A DNA stretch of 64,000 bases from Pedobacter sp. PLR (GTDB lineage: Bacteria > Bacteroidota > Bacteroidia > Sphingobacteriales > Sphingobacteriaceae), in contig NZ_JAPIVQ010000003.1 in assembly GCF_026239675.1 (NCBI RefSeq), positions 186,001 through 250,000 of the forward strand, written 5' to 3'. A program made the translations under genes and the position numbers. Under the pieces are notes generated by a model. The model was not told the DNA's origin. It saw nothing but the letters and a program-made list of their open reading frames with translations, and did not search any database. Positions 63,370 through 64,000 of this stretch are shown piece by piece. Position 1 is the stretch's first letter, and each line of letters begins with the position of its first letter.

Positions 63370-64000
63370 ATGCAATTACAAGACGTTTTATATGGAATCG
63401 CAATAACAAACCTGGTGGGTTCTACTAACAGGGAGATTACTGCGCTTGTTTTTGATTCCCGTCAGGTGGTTAAAGATGCGGTGTTCTTTGCAATAAAAGG
63501 AACACTTTCAGATGGACATAAATATATTGAAAATACAATACAGGCAGGTGCTTCGGTAATCGTGTGTGAGCAGATTCCTGCGCAGACCGTTCCGGGAGTA
63601 GTTTATATACAGGTAGACAATAGTTCGGTGGCGTTGGGAGAAATGGCGGCTAATTATTATGGTAACCCTTCTTCGAAACTGAAATTGGTAGGTATTACCG
63701 GTACGAATGGTAAAACGACGATCGCTACGATCTTGTTTAAGCTTTTCCGTACGCTGGGCTATCATGTAGGATTGATTTCTACAGTACAGAATCATATCGA
63801 TGATCTGGTGATTCCAGCTACGCATACTACGCCAAATCCATTGGCTTTAAATCAATTGTTACAGCAAATGGTGGACGCTGGTTGTGAGTATTGTTTCATG
63901 GAAGTAAGTTCTCATGCCGTAGTACAACACCGTATTGAAGGTTTGAGTTTTGTTGGTGGCGTGTTTTCGAACATCAGTCACGATCATTTGGACTTCCATA
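63370..64000 (+). CDS. murE: UDP-MurNAc-tripeptide ligase, N-terminal part (cut by window edge)
   Basis: About 210 residues visible. The N-terminal domain has ITALVFDSRQVVKDAVFFAI (uridine-binding type), then the ATP-binding GITGTNGKTTIATILFKLF and HTTPNPLALNQLL, MEVSSHAVVQHRIEGL. This order fits MurE, which adds the third peptide residue (diaminopimelate in Gram-negatives) to UDP-MurNAc-dipeptide. It begins one base after the ftsI stop and follows the standard division-cluster order. The amino-acid specificity region lies outside the window. Confidence 0.94.
   Translation, partial: MQLQDVLYGIAITNLVGSTNREITALVFDSRQVVKDAVFFAIKGTLSDGHKYIENTIQAGASVIVCEQIPAQTVPGVVYIQVDNSSVALGEMAANYYGNPSSKLKLVGITGTNGKTTIATILFKLFRTLGYHVGLISTVQNHIDDLVIPATHTTPNPLALNQLLQQMVDAGCEYCFMEVSSHAVVQHRIEGLSFVGGVFSNISHDHLDFH

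Overview
The window looks like chromosomal DNA of a Bacteroidetes bacterium, most probably of the family Sphingobacteriaceae (Pedobacter-like). The evidence is a SusC/SusD pair driven by a FecI-like sigma factor and FecR anti-sigma factor, few Shine-Dalgarno sequences, promoters of the Bacteroidetes type (TTTG-N19-TAnnTTTG, intact at 15687-15717 and 38164-38194), DUF6266 and DUF2147 proteins, and moderate G+C. No insertion sequence, prophage or CRISPR array was seen.

Layout. 1-11.7 kb (minus strand): one long branched-chain amino acid operon, ilvE-ilvD-ilvB-ilvN-ilvC-leuC-leuD-ABC ATPase-leuB-leuA (leuA cut by the window edge). It is preceded by an unlisted 28-codon leader peptide, extremely rich in Ile/Leu/Val, and a rho-independent terminator: a textbook-style attenuator. 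12.2-14.0 kb (minus): atpD-atpC. 14.2-16.0 kb: an RmlD-like reductase, a peroxiredoxin and two identical tRNA-Arg(ACG) genes. 16-31 kb: mixed single genes and pairs (DUF2207/LemA, KptA, YcaQ-like glycosylase, B12-binding-type radical SAM protein, AraC/MFS pair, adk-obgE, methyltransferase, M1 peptidase).

At 31.2 kb, a 183-bp gap holds six DnaA-box-like 9-mers in one orientation at 11-13 bp spacing, followed by an AT-rich stretch. This is a candidate replication origin or DnaA-control site. Conserved housekeeping operons lie mostly on the minus strand to its left and on the plus strand to its right, as expected near an origin, although adk-obgE is an exception.

31.4-38 kb: a MocR-type regulator, acetyltransferase, MFS exporter and several small or unknown genes. 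38.4-42.9 kb (plus): an outer-membrane porin-like protein followed by the glycine betaine/proline ABC transporter proV-proW-proX. 43.3-56.1 kb: a polysaccharide-utilisation-type locus: ECF sigma factor, FecR, SusC (with a (CCAA)7 tract in its leader), SusD, a GH89 alpha-N-acetylglucosaminidase, a GH36-like glycosidase and, convergent, a Tat-exported sugar isomerase-like protein. 56.6-59.3 kb: gapA, an acetyltransferase and pgk. 59.4-64 kb: the start of the division and cell wall cluster mraZ-rsmH-ftsL-ftsI-murE, with regular GTGGTA repeats upstream of mraZ that fit MraZ autoregulation.

The strongest leads are the ilv attenuator, the DnaA-box array, the mutually exclusive hairpins upstream of the acetyltransferase at 33036, the (CCAA)7 tract before susC and the MraZ repeats. 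All calls come from reading the sequence; no database search was run.
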